NCBI GenBank assembly: GCA_038503035.1 | Contig: JAVSML010024618.1 | Location: forward strand, 452,959 to 516,958 | Length of the DNA stretch: 64,000 nucleotides | Source: Crocodylus rhombifer | Taxonomy: Eukaryota; Chordata; Crocodylia; Crocodylidae | Direction: 5' to 3' | Shown: positions 23,256-33,637 of the stretch, in pieces | Position numbering within the stretch: position 1 is the stretch's first letter | Layout: each line of letters opens with the position of its first letter | Made by a program: the position numbers and the translations under genes | Notes under the pieces: model-generated | Seen by the model: only the letters and a program-made list of their open reading frames with translations | The model's database searches: none | What the model was told of the DNA's origin: nothing

Positions 23256-24429
23256 TTCAGGCTGGACATAAAGAAGAATTTCTTTACTGTCCGAGCCCCC
23301 AAGGTCTGGAATAGCCTGCCTTCGGAGGTGGTTCAAGCACCCACATTGAACATCTTCAAGAGCAAATTGGATGCTTATCTTGCTGGGATCCTATGACCCC
23401 AGCTGAATTCCTGCCCTTCTGGCAGGGGGCTGGACTCGATGATCTTCTGAGGTCCCTTCCAGACCTAATGTCTATGAAATCTAGGTCTATGAAAGCACTG
23501 ATTTGAAAATAAGCAAAATAGACTAAACAAAACCAGGATTTTGGGGGAGGAATTGAAAGGAATCAACCGATGAATATAATAATAAAATAAAAGGGTATAG
23601 GAGCTAAAGCAAAAGATATTGCTGAATCCCACTTGCTAGGCTAGCAAATAGGAAATGAATGTTGTCTAATGTTGCTCAGCTTCTGGAAGACAGCTCAGTA
23701 ACTAACCCCAAGACAGAAAGCAGCTCAGTTCAAACAATGCTGCTTTTTTTGCTGTTTTCACATCTCTCCCCCAGAGCACTGGGATTGGAAGGGATGTCAA
23801 GGAAGGATCGGAGTCCCTGACCAGCTACACAGTCAGTATCAGAGCAGTCCTTCTCCCATCTTCCCCCTCCCTCTCCTTACTTTCTGTTTTCCTGCAGGCA
23901 AGCCCAGCTTCAGCTTCGAAACTCAAAACATTTTGAAATGTTTTGATTTCCCTCATTTTGTTTCAAGGCTGTTTCAAAGCCTTTTGTTTCATTTCATTTT
24001 TGCTGTTTTGTGCTCAAAATGAGTTGAAACAATGTTAAAATGAAACAGCCAGTAAAATTGTGCACAGCCCTAGAAGTTACCTTCCTTGTTTGGAGGAGCT
24101 GCTCATTTCCATGCTCTGGCTATTACACTGACAATTGCTATCTTGAGGTAGATGAACAAAGATCTGTACATGGCTGGAACCTTGGGAAATAGCTCAAGAA
24201 AGAAAATTTTGGGTGAAAGGGGGAGCCCCAAGTCAATTACTCTCTCAATGTTTTTTTCTTACAGATATTGCAAAACCCTGTATGAAGGGGACTAACTGCA
24301 TGACTAAAGCCCTCCTGGAAACATAGAGTGTATATCTACATGAGACACTAAATGCATAGTAGACTAATTCTACTGAGAATTAGTGTGCAGGCAAAAACTG
24401 TGCTAATGTGCAGTAGAATTAGTTTACTG
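23256..24429. repeat. Inverted duplicate of 3276-4457
   Basis: Reverse-complement copy with over 99 percent identity by eye, carrying the CR1-A 3' end (23256-23490), the same unique flank, the hAT-like TIR (CAGCCCTAG near 24070) and the MITE-like palindrome. At its left junction an 18-20 bp piece of the recipient CR1, CCAGCTAGAGGAGCTCCA, is present twice in tandem (23217-23254). The right junction shares a TGG with the recipient. Confidence 0.93.
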
Positions 24430-25138
24430 GTTAGCACTACAGAAGGAAGAGACTTGGGGGTTATCAATGACCACAAGATGAACATGAGCCTGAAATGAGA
24501 TGCTGCGGCTAGTAGAGCGACCAAATGCTGGCTTACATCCATAGATGCTTCTCAACCAAACCCCAGGATGTCATTCTCCCCTGATACTTGACCTTGGTGA
24601 GGCCGCAGCTGGAGTACTACATCCAGTTTTGGGCCCCACATTTCAAAAAGTATATGGAGAAGCTTGAGAGAGTCCAGAGAAGAGGCAAGCACATGATCAG
24701 AGGTCAGGAAAATAGACCTCACGATGACAGGCTGAGAGCTATGGTGCTCCTTAGCCTGGAAAAACGTAGGCTCAGGGGTGATCTGATGGCCACCTATAAG
24801 TTTATCGGGGTGACCACCAGGATGTGGGGGAACATTTCTTCACCAAAGCGCCCCAAGGGATGAAGAGATCAAATGGTTATAAACTACTGCAAGACCATTT
24901 CAGGCTGCACAGAAGGAAGAATATCTTTACTGTCCGAGTCACCAAAGTCTAGAACAGCCTGCCATCGTAGGTGGTTCAAGCACCTACATTGAACACCTTC
25001 AAGAGTAAATTGGATGCTTATCTTGCTGGGATCCTATGACCTCAGCTGACATCCTGCCGTTTCGGCAGGGGGCTGAATTCAATCTTCTGAGGTCCCTTCC
25101 AGCCTTAATGTCTATGAAATCTAAAAAACCTATGGTCT

Positions 25139-25196
25139 GTCAAGACCCCAGGTCTCTTTCGGATATGGTGCTAGTAAGTGTAGCACTGCCAAGCCT
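25139..25196 (-). mobile_element. CR1-A ORF2 scrap
   Basis: On the minus strand it encodes LGSATLTSTxSERDLGV, the segment just upstream of the post-RT domain. Both ends are truncated. Confidence 0.65.
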
Positions 25197-25199
25197 GTA

Positions 25200-28100
25200 A
25201 GCATAGTTTCTAGGGTCGGAAGGGACCTGAGTAGATCATCTAGTCCGACCCCCTGCCTTGACAGGAAAGAGTACTGGGGTCAAACGACCCCGGAAAGGTG
25301 TTCATCTAACCTCCTCTTAAAAACCCCCAGGATAGGAGCCTGCCCACTTCTCTTGGAAGTTGGTTCTAGATTCTAGCCGCCCTGACCATGAAGTAGCGCC
25401 TCCTGATATCTAGCCTAAATCTACCCTCTGCCAGCTTGTGACCGTTATTCCTGGTCACTCCTGGCAGTGCTCGGGGGAAGAGGGACTCCCCCAATGCCTG
25501 CTGATCCCCCTTGACTAGTTTATAACAAGCCACTAGATCCCCACTCAGCCTTCTCTTTTGGAGGCTGAACAGGTTCAGGTCCCGTAGCCTCTCCTCATAG
25601 GGTCTGCCCTGCTGTCCCCTGATCATGCGAGTGGCCCTCCTCTGGACCCTCTCCATGCTGTCCACATCCCTCTTAAAATGCAGCACCCAGAACTGGATGC
25701 AGTACTCCAGCTGAGGATCACCTCTTTGGACCTGCTCAAGATGCATCTGTGGATGCATGACAAGGTACGGTTGGCTTTCCTGACTGCCTCCCCACACTGC
25801 CGGCCCATCTTCATCTTGGAGTCAATGATGATTCCAAGATCCTTTTCTGCCTCTGTGCTGACAAGAGGGGAGTTGCCCAACCTGTAGGTATGGTGCCGGT
25901 TGTTCCTCCCCAGGTGCATCACCTTGCAGTTGTTGGTGTTGAATCCCATCCTATTCTCATCTGCCCACCCTTGTAACCTGTCTGGGTCCAATTGTAGCCT
26001 GTTGCTTCCTTCTACTGTGCCCACATCCCCGCACATCTTAGTGTCATCAGCAAATTTGAACAGGGTGCTTTTTACCCCTTTGTCCAAGTCACTGATGAAG
26101 AAGTGCCCGAAAAGCCCCCCGGATCACCAAGGGCGTCCAGGAATGCCTGCTTGCCAAAAAGGCGGCGTACAACTGGTGGAAGGGGGGTGCTATCTCCAAA
26201 GAGGAGTATACCTCCTCTGCTCGGGATTGTAGGGGGGCTGTCAGGAAATCTAAGGTGCATCCAAGATCAAGGATAATAAAAAGTCCTTTTTCAAATACAT
26301 AGGGAGGATGAAGAAGGCACCGGGTAACGTGGGGCACCTGCAAAGTACTCTGGGCAATCTGGTGGTTGCGCCAGAGGAGAAAGTGGAACTCTCTAACCAA
26401 TTCTTCATGTCCGTTTCCTTGTGCAGGGACCAGGACTTCCCCGCTGTGATGCCAGATGGACTCGAGGGGAACACCTCCAGACCTCAGGTTGGGGAGGACC
26501 GGGTTAGAGAGCCTCTGGAGGGGCTGGACGTCTTCAAGTCAGCGGGTCCAGATGCTCTCCACCTAAGGGTGTTGAGGGAGCTGGCTGGGGTTATTGCAGG
26601 GCCCTTGGCACGGCTTTACGAGCGCTCGTGGTGCTCAGGCCAGGTGCCGGATGACTGGAAGATAGGTAACGTGGTCCCCATCTTCAAAAAAGGGAAGAGA
26701 GAGGACCCGGGCAACTATAGGCCCATCAGTCTTACCTCTATCCTTGGGAAACTCTTTGAGAAGATCCTCAAGGAGCACATCTGTGATGGGCCAGCTTCAG
26801 GGATGATGCTCAAGGGCAACCAGTACAGTTTCATTAGGGGCAGGTCATGTCAGAGCAACTAATTGCCTTTTATGATCAGGTCAGAAAAGCATTGGATGCA
26901 GGTGTCACCGTGGATGTAGTCTTTCTAGACTTCAGCAAGGCCTTTGACACCATCTCCCACCCCATCCTCATTAAAAAATGAGGTGACTGTGGCATTGATG
27001 CCTACACAGTCAGATGGATTGCAGATTGGCTCCAGGGTCATACTCAGAGGGTGGTGGACGGGTCATATTCAACCTGGGGGGAAGTGGGCAGCGGAGTCCC
27101 CCAGGGCTCGGTCCTGGGGCCTGCACTGTTCAATTTCTTCACCAGCGATTTGGACGACAGGGTGAATTGCAACCTGTTTAAATTCGCTGATGATACCAAA
27201 ATTTGGGGTGAGGTGAGCACGCTAGTAGGGAGGGAAAGACTGCAACAAGACTTGGATAGGTTACAGTAGTGGGCAGACATAAACAGGATGCGTTTCAATA
27301 CTGACAAGTGCAGGGTGCTGCACTTAGGCAGTAGAAACCAGCAGCACACTTATAGAATGGGAAACTCCCTTCATGAGAGCACGGAGGCAGAAAAGATCTT
27401 GGAGTCATTATTGACTCCAAGATGAACATGGGCCGACAATGCGAGGTCACGGGTGGCAGGGCTAACCAGACCTTGTTGTGCATCCACAGGTGCATCTCAA
27501 GTAGAGCCAGGGAGGTGATCCTCCCCCTCTATGTGACGCTGGTCAGGCCACAGCTAGAGTACTGTGTCCAGTTCTGTGTGCCCCATTTCAGGAGGGATGT
27601 GGACAACATTGAAAGGGTCCAGAGGAGGGCCACCCGCATGATCCGGGGCTACAGGGCAGACCCTACATTGAAAGACTGTGAGACCTAAACCTGTTCAGCC
27701 TTCACAAGAGAAGGCTGAGGGGGGACCTGGTGACTGTCTATAAACTCACTAGGGGGGACCAGAAGTGTTTAGGGGAGACACTGTTTCCCCTAGCGCCCCC
27801 TGGCATGACAAGGAACAATGGACATGAATTATTAGAGAGTAGATTTAGATTAGACATCCACAAGAACTACTTCACAGTTAGGGCAGCTAGGAGCTGGAAC
27901 CAACTTCCTAGGGAAGTGGTGCTGGCTCCTACCCTGGGGGTCTTTAAGAAAAGGCTTGATGCCTACCTGGCTGGAGTCATTTGAGCCCAGTTTTTCTCCT
28001 GCCCAGGCAGGGGGTTGGACTTGAAGATCTACAACATGCCTTCCGACCCTACTTCTATTATTCTATGATTCTATGTTGAACAGTGCGGGCCCGAGGACCG

Positions 28101-29148
28101 AGCCCTGCAGAACCCCACTGCCCACGTCCTTCCAGGTTGAGAAGAATCCATCCACTACCACCCTCTGGGTGCAGCCCTCCAGCCAGTTGGCGACCCATTT
28201 GACTGTGTGGGTGTCGACACCACAGTCCCCCAGTTTCTTAATGAGAATGGGGTGAGAGACAGTGTCGAAAGCCTTCTGGAAGTCCAGCAAGACTATGTCC
28301 ACTGCTACCCCTGCATCTAGCGATTTGGTGATCCGATTGTAAAAGGCCACCAGGTTGGTCTGACAGGACCTGCCACTGATGAACCTGTGTTGGTTGCCCC
28401 TAAGCATGCAGTCCCCTGCTGGCCCCTCATGGATGTGTGCCAGAATAATTTTCTCAAATAGCTTGCCTAGGATCGAGGTAAGACTAACTGGCCTATAGTT
28501 TCCTGGGTCCTCATTCTTCCCCTTTTTGAAGATGGGAACCACGCTGGGCCTTTTCCAGTCCTCCACCAGCACACCAGAGCACCATGATTGCTTGTAAAGC
28601 TGTGCCGGGGTCCTGCAATGACTTCGGCCAATTCCTTTAGAACTCTAGGGTGGAGATCGTCTGGACCAGCTGACTTGAATACGTCCAGTCCCTCCAGAAG
28701 TTCCCTAACTAGTTCCTCACTAACCCTAGGCCCAGGTGTTCCTCCCCAGAAATCAAGTAAATAGCCAGTACCTGTAGGGGGGCCCAGCAGGGAGGTGACT
28801 GTTGTGGTCCCTACTTAGGAAGACAGAGGCAAAGAAATTGTTAAACATGTTAGCTTTGTCATCTGGTGTGACGACCAAATTTCCCAACGCATCCTGCAAG
28901 GGCCCCACATTACCCGGAACCTTCTTTTTACCCCCTATGTATTTAAAGAAGGACTTCTTATTGTCCTTAATCTGGGAAGCTAGTCCTAATTCCATCTCTG
29001 CCTTGGCCTTCCTGACTGCCCCCCTCTATCCCCGAGCGACTGCAGTATAGTCATCCCTGGTGATGTCCCCTTCTTTCCATTGGGTGTAATCCTCCCTTTT
29101 AGGAAGGAGACATTTCCGGATGCTTTTGGTGAGCCACAGAGGCATGTT
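25200..29148 (-). mobile_element. CR1-B LINE split by a CR1-C insertion
   Basis: Minus-strand CR1-B with its 3' end at 25200 and 5' truncation near 29148. The pieces 25200-26091 and 28069-29148 join at the phrase encoding LFNIFISDLDKGV: the left piece ends in SDLDKG and the right piece ends with GPALFNIES. Between them a plus-strand CR1-C is inserted. Visible domains are the linker with LASQIKDNKKSFFKYIGGKK (28995 downward), RT motifs VVPIFKKGKNEDPGNYRPVS, HRFISGRSCQTNLVAFYNR, DIVLLDFQKAFDTVSH, VLQGSVLGPALFN and FADDTKMCGD (26040), and the post-RT domain. Small frameshifts and a deletion near 25715 interrupt it. Confidence 0.92.
26092..28068 (+). mobile_element. CR1-C LINE inserted in CR1-B
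   Basis: 5' truncated at the linker (RKAPRITKGVQECLLAKK), with a 3' tail of TTCTATTATTCTATGATTCTATG. A clean segment, 26308-26862, runs APGNVGHLQSTLGN, GPDALHLRVLRELAG, NVVPIFKKGKREDPGNYRPI and YSFIRGRSCQSN. A frameshift near 26860 is followed by VVFLDFSKAFDTISH, SGVPQGSVLGPALFNFFTSD, FADDTKIWGE (27190) and the post-RT domain, which ends at LDAYLAGVI (27984). It faces the opposite way to its host element. Confidence 0.92.
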
Positions 29149-30245
29149 GCAGGTTGTTTCCCACCAGGTGGAGCACCTTACATTTCTCGGTGTTCAACAT
29201 CTTTAGGTTTTGATCCACCCACCTTATGAGCCTATTCTGTTCAGCCTGTATCCCCAACCTATCCTCCAAATTAACTGCAGTCCGTCATAATTCAGTGTCA
29301 TCTGCAAAATTTGCCAGTCCACTTTTTACACTTGAACCCAAATCATTAATGGACATGTTAAAAAGCACCAGTCCAAGCACCATGTTGACTCAGTTCCATT
29401 TATTATTACTAGCTGGATCCTGATTCAGAACCAGTTTCCTAGACACTGGACCATTGGGTTATCACGGCCACAGTTCCCCATTTTTACCATGAGCACATCA
29501 TGGGAAACCAAGCCAAAAGCTTTTTTGAAATCCAAGTAAATGACGTCAACCTTGTGAGCAGTATCTTTTATAATGGCCAGACTTATGCAGATCACACTCG
29601 ATTTACAGGGTCAGGCTTGATTTTATTGCTAAACAAACAAAATAACTATGCTGGGTGCACCAAGAAGCACCCACTCACACTCATGTGGAACCGGGGAGGG
29701 GTCGCCGGGATCAGGCGGGTCTGGCGTCCTTCCCTCTGGCTGATCAGGCCGAAGGTCACTCCGTGTCGGTCGTCGTGGGGTACGTTTCGTTCCGTCGGGC
29801 GCGCAAAGACCCTGAAGTTCACAGCGCGATGATTTTTATACTCTCTGTGATGCGGGGCGGTCTAATTACATGCGGCGCATTCTCATTTGCCTGGGGCGGT
29901 GACCGTCACATTATTGACAAGCCCTGGACTTCCCCCTGAGAGACCCCGTGCGGAAAATTCCAGCCACATGCTGCTTCCACGCTGCAGCCCCAGAACCTCC
30001 CATCCACCCAGCACCTGCCACACAAACACTAAACATGTGCGAACATGGCCACCCATAGCACTCAGCAAGTGCAAAATAATTACAACAAACCTCATCTCCC
30101 TTATCCAGCTAGTGTGTTACCTGATCATAGAAGACAATGAGGTTGGTCAAGCATGACCTGCCTGGAATGGAGCCATGTTGGCTATCTAGTAGAATATTGC
30201 CTGCCATCAGCCTATTACTAATGGATTCTATGATAATTTTTTTTC
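29149..30245 (-). mobile_element. Old CR1-D-like fragment split by a solo LTR
   Basis: Minus-strand RT sequence, strongly decayed: FADDTEL near 29300, KVDVIYLDFKKAFGLVSHD analogue near 29520-29540, then after the LTR the upstream DQVTH and RSCLTN analogues to about 30240. The flanks of the LTR join in phase. It is probably the same group as the old copy at 44598-49088. Confidence 0.75.
29553..30087 (-). mobile_element. Solo LTR, 535 bp, CpG-rich, TSD AACCT
   Basis: AACCT flanks it at 29548-29552 and 30088-30092. The LTR reads TGTGAGCAG...ATTACAACA on the plus strand. On the minus strand a TATA box (GTATAAAAATC, 29835-29840) and AATAAA (29622-29627) are about 210 bp apart. It is far richer in CpG (for example CGTCGGGCGCGC near 29795) than anything else in the window, which suggests a young or under-methylated insertion. 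It belongs to an endogenous retrovirus or Gypsy-like family with 5 bp duplications. No genes remain. Confidence 0.87.
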
Positions 30246-30490
30246 CAGGTTTTAACCTGGAGGTCATACTGATTCACTTGGTGTTGACCTGAACACCAAC
30301 TTACAAGTGTTGATCATTCTACTTGATCATTGATTATTCTACTGTTGATCCTTTTCCTTGATCATTCTACTTTGTTTTATATCCTTTTCCCATACACTTC
30401 ATCTAGTTACCTTTCAGATCAAAATCTGGCATGAGTTACCTTTTGTAATTTTTTATTGTGATTGCTACTGCGATTTTAAATAAACAGTAG
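30246..30490. other. Unassigned, with TTGATCATTCTAC short repeats
   Basis: Three or four degenerate copies of a TTGATCATTCTACT unit lie at 30310-30375. Nothing else is seen. Confidence 0.5.
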
Positions 30491-31427
30491 TGTGACAGTT
30501 GGGAGTCATGAGGCCAGTCCAAAGATTAGCCTGCCCACCTATCTAGGGCAGTCTGCCATGTCTTTCCTGCCACAACTTGATGTATAAAAGAAGATGTAAT
30601 AATACAGGGGGCTGACCATTTTATGCCCTGATGCCAAGGACATTATACACTGCTCTGATCTTCCCTATACCATGTCCCATGCTTTGCAGATGGCATCCCA
30701 AGGTAAAACTATGATTCAGACCTTCTCATACAAGTCTGGGCCTCTGCCTTCTTGCTAGGGCCTCCATCACTGAACTGTTGGGGCCAGCCTCTGTGAAGTC
30801 TTTCAAGTCACACAGACCCTACTCTATGCATCCCTGTGCAGCCCTTCAAGCCCATGTATGCAGACCCTACTCTGTACCATCTGGCATAGTTCTTCAGGCC
30901 ATCCCTGCGGACCCTATTCTGTGCAGCCACTCTGTGCCCCCTCACTGGGGCCACACTTCCACCCCTTTGCTGGGGCCACCACATGTTCCCCTTCACTGGG
31001 ACCTCAGGTTCTTACACCCCATGGGACTTAGGTGTCCATAGATGTGTTTGACGCTCTCCTGTTCCTATTACTGGGTTACCCACCAGGTTGTGGAAGCTAA
31101 GGCTATAACGCACCCCATACTAGCCTTTCACTAGGGAGACAACTGGTGTGGCATTTCCTGGGGACCACCCCACCACAGGCAGTCCCACCACATCATCCTT
31201 CCCCAGAAGGGTATAGTTTTAGGTCATGCCCCAGGACCAGGAAACGTCTGCCACCCCCATAGTTCCTGCCCTGTACCTCCAAGAATGTAATGTGAGCAGA
31301 AGCTCTAGCCGGTTGCTTCCAGCAAACTGCTGGCCCTACTACTCAGGGCCTGCTCTTATATCAGGCAGCTGATCCTGTTGTTTATTCTAGGCCTTAAAGT
31401 GACAGGCACCAAAAGTGCCCTTCCACA
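30491..31427 (-). mobile_element. Solo LTR, family L1x, 937 bp
   Basis: The plus strand reads TGTGACAGTTGGG...CCCTTCCACA, with flanks AGTAG (30486-30490) and AATAG (31428-31432), a target duplication with one mismatch. It starts like the LTR at 18992 (TGTGACAG) and has the same hairpin (GGCACCAAAAGTGCC, 31404-31418). On the minus strand the start is TGTGGAAGGGCAC, with a TATA-like ATATAAG near 31353. It is longer than the 830 bp relative because of an interior segment also found at 18640-18880. Confidence 0.72.
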
Positions 31428-32300
31428 AATAGCTTGAGGGGGGTTTTTCCAAGCTGGGGTGCAGAGTCCAACGGAATCAGAATCCTTGTCAATTGCTTTT
31501 TTTGTCCATTAGTTTGATGGACTGGATGTAGGTAAATTCAGACCCCACCAGAAAAACAAGATACAAACAGAAGGATTCTGCTTCAGCTCCCCATTATTAG
31601 CCATCTTCACACAACAAAAGTTCTGTGTTTTAACTGGAAGCATACTGCAACATACAGTACATTTACTAGGTTTATATACATGAGTTCATTATTGGTCTGG
31701 ATCATTTCACATATGTTAACATTTGGGAGCAGCTATTTTTCTCTACACATTCCTCAAAGATTTGTAACAGAGCATGGGATTCTTTCTCTACATGCATTTA
31801 GACTAGAATAGGAGGTTCTTTTTTGGTGTTACTGAAGTACTGCATCATTTTTTAAGTCTGAGGCCATCTCCACAGCATTTTCTAGTCAAGGGGCTCTCTG
31901 TAACATTAGAGACAAGATAAATTTGCACAAGCATCTCTGAGCAAGTGTTTCCTATTTCAAAACTTCAGACAGTTTAATTGTAGCAACCAGGACATAGCAG
32001 AAAGAAGCACTTTCTGCCAGATTCATATGAAACAAAAAAAAATTCTTTCATAATAGCTATTAGGGTAACGATATGGATTTTGGGTGTTGGGGTAACAATA
32101 TGGAATATGGGAGTGCTGTGTGTGCAGCTGAATAAAAGTTTTTTCCTGTGTCTCAGCAGAAGCTCCTGGTCACAAGGCTGGATGATATATTATAAGTAAC
32201 CTCAGCAAAAGCTGCTAGTCATAAGGCTGGATATATATTAAAAGCAATTAACTTGACTAATGCTTAAGTAAACAGATTCTTAACAGGAGGGTAGGGTGCA
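31428..32300. other. Unassigned sequence
   Basis: AT-rich, without an ORF over 60 codons that looks real. A short imperfect direct repeat, AGCTCCTGGTCACAAGGCTGG / AGCTGCTAGTCATAAGGCTGG, lies at 32163 and 32210. Confidence 0.5.
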
Positions 32301-32919
32301 AAGTGCATGATGTGTTGAGGAAAAATAGAATAGCCCACCAACTAGTGTCAAGAGACAAAAGCAGAAATATGGCCTTGGAGATGGTGCTGAAGTCAGCAAG
32401 AAAACCAGCAAGAACCAGTGAGAAACCATAAGTGACCACAAGAAGATGGGGGTCAACATTTTATGCATGTGCTCTTAGCAGAGAGGTGTGTAAATGAATG
32501 AAATGCATAGGCAATACCATGCTAAGGAAGCAAATAGTAAACAGAGATGGAGCTTGAGATGGGAGGAGAAATGGGTGGAACTGAAGGAGGGTTATAGGCA
32601 GGATGAATGTTAATATGTATGAACCAAAGTATATAAATGTTGGAAAGAACTGTTGTTCAGGGCAGCTCCCCAGTTGTTGTTTTTTGGGAGCTAGTCTGAA
32701 ACTGTTTCCATTCTGAATAAAGCTGTTGTGAGCAATGTGTGCTGGTGTTTGCTCCCTGTCTGCTCTTCTCTAATGAGTACCAGAATCCATGAGCAATTGG
32801 ACTGTCATCTCCCTAGTCATTGGATGCCACATGGAGTCGGGGTCTAATAATAGCATTTGCACATACAGTTAAAATTTCCCCAGGGGCCTGTGCCCTACAA
32901 GGTATGCACTACAGGCAAC
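32301..32919 (+). mobile_element. LTR-like sequence with TATA and poly(A) signal
   Basis: A TATA box (GTATATAAATG, TATAAA at 32632-32637) is followed 84 bp later by AATAAA (32716-32721) and a GT-rich stretch, the compact U3-R-U5 arrangement of some retroviral LTRs. I could not find matching TG/CA ends with a target duplication, so boundaries are approximate and this remains a probable call. Confidence 0.5.
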
Positions 32920-32925
32920 ACTGGG

Positions 32926-33631
32926 TGTGACAGCTGAAAATTATGTCTGTGTAATAAAAGTGCTTGCTGAAAGCTCTATAAAGATTAGACCAAGTGTTTT
33001 CCTGTATTTGTTTAGCTATTAAGCTGTATGTTGTTGCTAAAAGCCTAATGAAAATTTAATATGTAGTAAAGCCTTGTATAAAGTAAAGCCTAATAAATTT
33101 AGCAAAGCCTTGAAGTAGTAAGGGCCTGTAGCATAGTTAAAATTAACCTTATCAAAAAAATGCAAAGCTTGTACTGCTATTAGTCAGTCTAAGGACAGTT
33201 GAAGTAAAAGGAATCTGAGTGGCTGCACGTTATCAGTACCATTCAGAAGCTATAAATTTGGTAAACATCCAGAAGTCATTCAGAAGGAAGATATAGGTCT
33301 GTGAAAAGGATTAGTTAGCTGTTGACCTGGATCAGTGGGCCCGTAGATCTCAAAGAGCCCAAGGACTGAATACCAGAGTCCTTCCCAGTACCTCTCAGAC
33401 AGTGCTGATCGAGGACGCCTGACTTTGCTGAGCTTTGTAGAAAAAGAAATCTGTTGTACATCAAGCATCAGAGGAGGCTGCCAATAAGTTGCCAAAGTGA
33501 ATTATTCTTGTCTGTCATTGTTTGTCTTGTTACTATGCGTAGTTGTGTTTTTGTTAAGTCAATAAACCTTTCTTACCTTTCTACCCCCTACCATACTCTC
33601 AATCCCAAACCGTCTGCAGGCAGCTAGGACA
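32926..33631 (+). mobile_element. Solo LTR, 706 bp, TSD ACTGGG (6 bp)
   Basis: ACTGGG flanks it at 32920-32925 and 33632-33637. It begins TGTGACAGCTGAAAATT and ends CAGCTAGGACA. A TATA box at 33251-33257 (GCTATAAAT) and AATAAA at 33561-33566 place the sense strand as plus. A 6 bp duplication is typical of beta-like (class II) retroviral integrases, whereas the other solo LTRs here have 5 bp. No internal genes. Confidence 0.75.
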
Positions 33632-33637
33632 ACTGGG

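Larger units (their letters stand above)
22640..25118 (+). mobile_element. CR1 LINE with its middle replaced by a foreign 1.17 kb block
   Basis: The left part (22640-23250) is CR1 5' UTR and the start of ORF1, including LDLSCGGCLSLFQALGPGSM and SPCGVCSLL..SLACQLEELQ. The right part (24428-25118) is CR1-A ORF2 from VSTTEGRDLGVINDHKMNMS through the C-terminus to the 3' end. Everything between ORF1 and the post-RT region (about 3 kb in the full-length copy) is absent and replaced by 23256-24429. The right part has several frameshifts. Confidence 0.85.

Noticed and set aside
29583..29700. Possible primer-binding site or internal retroviral sequence near GGTGCACCAAGAAGCACCC
   Set aside because: It lies within the solo LTR, whose ends and target duplication place it in U5, so it is not a primer site.
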